Shown here piece by piece: positions 61,602 through 64,000 of a stretch of 64,000 bases of DNA (the stretch's first letter is position 1; each line of letters opens with the position of its first letter). The DNA lies in NCBI RefSeq assembly GCF_002161065.1, contig NZ_NFLV01000008.1, forward strand, positions 1 to 64,000, in the 5' to 3' direction. This DNA is from Eubacterium sp. An11. GTDB lineage: Bacteria > Bacillota > Clostridia > Lachnospirales > Lachnospiraceae. A model generated the notes under the pieces. It saw nothing but the letters and a program-made list of their open reading frames with translations, did no database searches and was not told where the DNA came from. The position numbers were made by a program, and so were the translations under genes.

Positions 61602-64000
61602 TTATATGGCTGTTTTCTGCCGTGCCCATATGCTTTTTCTCCTGCCTGTCCGGAGCAGCAGCACAAACCAGACAAGACCCGTAAACGACAGCACTTTTCC
61701 CGCCGTCACTCCCGGTGCATGATAAATAATAGTTATCTCGTGCCTTCCCTCTCCCACCGAACAGCCAAGAAAAGCCGTATTGACATCTTTTGCCGCTGTC
61801 TGTTTTCCATCCACATAGATGGTAAAGTTCTTTTCATAAGGAATGGTCGTGACCAAATCCCCGGCTTTTGTCACAGTCATCTGACCGGAAATCACATTCC
61901 CCCTGGTTTTGTCCGTATTTAACCGGATCTGTGACTGATATAGTCCGTCCGGGTCTCCGACACGCTGTTCCGGCAGCTTGGCGAGAAAGGCACGGATTCC
62001 TGACAGCTGGTATGTTCCTTTTCCAAAGGTCAGCTTCGCCGAACGCTGTCCCTCTTCCAACGGAACTGCAAAAGTAAACGTTGTGTTTTCATTATAATAA
62101 TAATGACTCTTTGCCGTCAGGGTATTCTTCATCTCTCCCACCCAGATGGAAAGATCCTGATCCGGATGCAGGTTTTTCACCTGAAACTGCAGAAATAGTA
62201 CTTTCTGTTGTGGATTTTCACTGACTGATCTTTCTGTGGGGAGAGCAACGGAAATCTCCTCTTCCGCCTCTGCGCAGACAGCAAATCCCCCGGCAGTTCC
62301 GGAAATCCATCCGGTCCCGCTGATTCCCGCGGCAAAGTCACCGGAAATATCCTGCACGCCGCTGTCCCGGCAGATTTCTTCTTTCACATTTTCTGCGGAC
62401 GATGTTTTATCATCATCCACCGCATAGTAAAGCAGCGCCAGCTGATTATACGGAAATTCCAGTTTTGCGTATTCGGAAGCTGATATCATCCGGTCTGTGC
62501 TGTAGATGACCGGAGACGCCGATGGATTTTCATAAATCTTCCATCCGCCTTTTTCTGCTGTTTTTGCGGCGCCCGGCACCGTTTCTTTGGAACAGATATA
62601 CTTTACGCCCATAAATTTCTCAAAAACCGGATTGCGTGAGGACGACTGCATCAGGCAGTTCCGGAAAGGCTGTTCCAGTTGAAACGTCTTTTTGCGGAAG
62701 GTATCGTAACCCTGATGATACCCCGAGGAATACAGGGAGGAAATGTACTGATCGTTTGTCCATATACGATTAATATCCGCTTCATTTTCTTTATCGGTTC
62801 CGGACTGCTCCGCCCGGTAAAATCCCGTTTCTTTTGCCAGCGTCTCCGACAGCAGCCTGCCGATCTCCCTGTCGTTGACCGCCTTATAAAAGTCTTTATC
62901 CAGCATCCGGTCCATACTCTGATGACAGACGACTCCGAAAAATGCCAGAAAAAGGATGGAAGGTGCCAGAAGAAAAAGCGCATTTCTTTTTCTCCAGAAT
63001 ATACAAAAGAAGACGGCCATCAAAACGGCGTCCGCCAAAAGAAGCCAAAAACACCAGCTGGCGCCGATTTTATTTTTTTCTGTGATAATGAGAGCGCTCG
63101 TCAGCACATAGGGTAGAATAGAAGAAATAAATCTTCTGCCTGTCTCTGATGTGGTCATCCTTCCTGTCTTCGGTCCATTTTCCAGGGAATGAAGATACAG
63201 GGCGATGAGATAGCAAAGCAGAGGGAGAAACGGGATTAGCGCCTTATCCCGCATATAGAGCCCGCCGTTTAACAGCCAGGAAAAAAGCGGGATACATAAA
63301 ATAAACAAACAGCTTCCCGCCAGTATCTTATCCTGCCATTTTTTGAAAAATAAAACAGATACGAGGATCGTAAAAGCCAGTGTCGTAAGGCCCAGACTGT
63401 AAGGATTATAGCAAAACTCTTTGATGCGAAACTGCGGAATCAGAAGTTCCTGCCAGGAAATGCCTGTGACGCTGTTTTCTCTCCCTGTGAGAGCAAAAAT
63501 CGTCGGCACCAGAAGAATGCTGCTCATCATCACGGCAATCAGAAGACGCAGTAGAAAAGCCGCCCCCTCTTTTAAGAGGCCCGCCGCCGTCACCTGCCGC
63601 CGCATCCTGCCGCACTCCATAAGATAACGATGGATGGCGTACACTCCCAGAACAAGCATACCTCCGATGCTGAAATAAAAGCTGGTCATGATCATCAGAA
63701 AAACGCTGACGATCAAAAGCCCGCTGCTTCTTGCCCGGAAAAATGTACGAACGTTTCCTTTCTTTTTTGCCATTCGGACAGCGGAATCGCTGTTCTCATT
63801 CCGGTTCTTTCTCCCTGTTCTTCTCTCTTTAGTGAGACATACATATTTCTTCCTGAACATCTGTTGTCCGGTGCCGGAAAAATTCCAGGAAACGGCTCTC
63901 CGTGAAAAATACCGGTCCACACCAAAAAAGCCCATACACAAAAAGGGCATATAGTTGACAAACATAATCTGATTATAGGAATGAAAAATCATTGGCGCCG
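61602..64000 (-). CDS. YfhO-family membrane protein, N terminus outside window
   Basis: A large polytopic protein of the YfhO family (linked in other Firmicutes to glycosylation of lipoteichoic acid). The frame is open to the window edge, so the N terminus is missing. Membrane helices are in the first half (SSGLLIVSVFLMIMTSFYFSIGG and others). A large outer domain follows (about residues 340-760), then a final helix VLSFTGLVWFVLLL and a basic tail. A 60-residue very basic stretch (about 30-90, SRRAVSWNF to FFRARSSG) splits two helices. It sits 68 bp upstream of the acetyltransferase and may share its transcript. Confidence 0.85.
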   Translation of the reverse strand, partial: APMIFHSYNQIMFVNYMPFLCMGFFGVDRYFSRRAVSWNFSGTGQQMFRKKYVCLTKERRTGRKNRNENSDSAVRMAKKKGNVRTFFRARSSGLLIVSVFLMIMTSFYFSIGGMLVLGVYAIHRYLMECGRMRRQVTAAGLLKEGAAFLLRLLIAVMMSSILLVPTIFALTGRENSVTGISWQELLIPQFRIKEFCYNPYSLGLTTLAFTILVSVLFFKKWQDKILAGSCLFILCIPLFSWLLNGGLYMRDKALIPFLPLLCYLIALYLHSLENGPKTGRMTTSETGRRFISSILPYVLTSALIITEKNKIGASWCFWLLLADAVLMAVFFCIFWRKRNALFLLAPSILFLAFFGVVCHQSMDRMLDKDFYKAVNDREIGRLLSETLAKETGFYRAEQSGTDKENEADINRIWTNDQYISSLYSSGYHQGYDTFRKKTFQLEQPFRNCLMQSSSRNPVFEKFMGVKYICSKETVPGAAKTAEKGGWKIYENPSASPVIYSTDRMISASEYAKLEFPYNQLALLYYAVDDDKTSSAENVKEEICRDSGVQDISGDFAAGISGTGWISGTAGGFAVCAEAEEEISVALPTERSVSENPQQKVLFLQFQVKNLHPDQDLSIWVGEMKNTLTAKSHYYYNENTTFTFAVPLEEGQRSAKLTFGKGTYQLSGIRAFLAKLPEQRVGDPDGLYQSQIRLNTDKTRGNVISGQMTVTKAGDLVTTIPYEKNFTIYVDGKQTAAKDVNTAFLGCSVGEGRHEITIIYHAPGVTAGKVLSFTGLVWFVLLLRTGRRKSIWARQKTAI

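Overview
The window looks like chromosome of a Gram-positive anaerobe of the Lachnospiraceae (a Blautia-like genome would fit, but genus is an inference). The reasons are strong GGAGG ribosome sites, the gene set TIGR03960 radical SAM / DUF2344 / RNase G, a giant fused 2-hydroxyacyl-CoA dehydratase activase, a GH32 and a GH42 sugar hydrolase, BspA-type leucine-rich repeats, and Rho-independent terminators after most transcription units. Most genes lie on the minus strand.

Positions 1-10,000 are accessory DNA. They hold the 3' part of an IS3-type transposase gene with a damaged active site, a dead fragment of an IS256-type transposase, and a complete IS66 element (1416-4221) with readable terminal inverted repeats. 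A small AT-rich integrative element follows: a dead excisionase gene, an unrecognised 603-residue protein, a live excisionase and a tyrosine integrase. It ends at a tRNA-3'-end-like sequence fused to a truncated AAA-ATPase/PD-(D/E)XK gene. Positions 9860-10,060 may carry a small RNA with a convergent hydrophobic peptide ORF. A 95-bp copy of the end of the RNase G gene lies just downstream of it.

Positions 10,385-21,645 are mostly housekeeping: RNase G, DUF2344, TIGR03960 radical SAM, glucose-6-phosphate isomerase, a J-domain protein, a histidine phosphatase, a LURP-one protein, a CobW-type GTPase, malic enzyme and a TetR regulator. Positions 21,653-26,721 form the most unusual cluster: a radical SAM/SPASM protein, a CtpE-like P-type ATPase, and a paralogue of the radical SAM protein that has lost the iron-sulfur cysteines.

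Positions 27,216-31,612 hold a heterodimeric ABC exporter (one half frameshifted) and a TetR regulator with a striking operator array. Positions 32,235-41,027 carry an aldo/keto reductase, LysR regulators, a 2-hydroxyacid dehydrogenase, a GH32 fructosidase, a flippase-like membrane protein, a secreted nuclease and a leucine-rich-repeat protein. Positions 41,404-43,390 are a P1B metal ATPase behind twin CsoR-like operators. Then come the 1461-residue activase behind a near-palindromic promoter, a DUF4405/MoxR/DUF58/transglutaminase operon (53,109-48,115), a cation diffusion facilitator, a three-gene ABC transporter behind 11-bp-phased CCTTAA boxes, a ferredoxin-type aldo/keto reductase, and a YfhO / sugar acetyltransferase / GH42 beta-galactosidase group (GH42 frameshifted). 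No CRISPR array, rRNA or intact tRNA was seen.

Residue numbers and motif positions were counted by eye. Family names come from recognised motifs, not from database searches.
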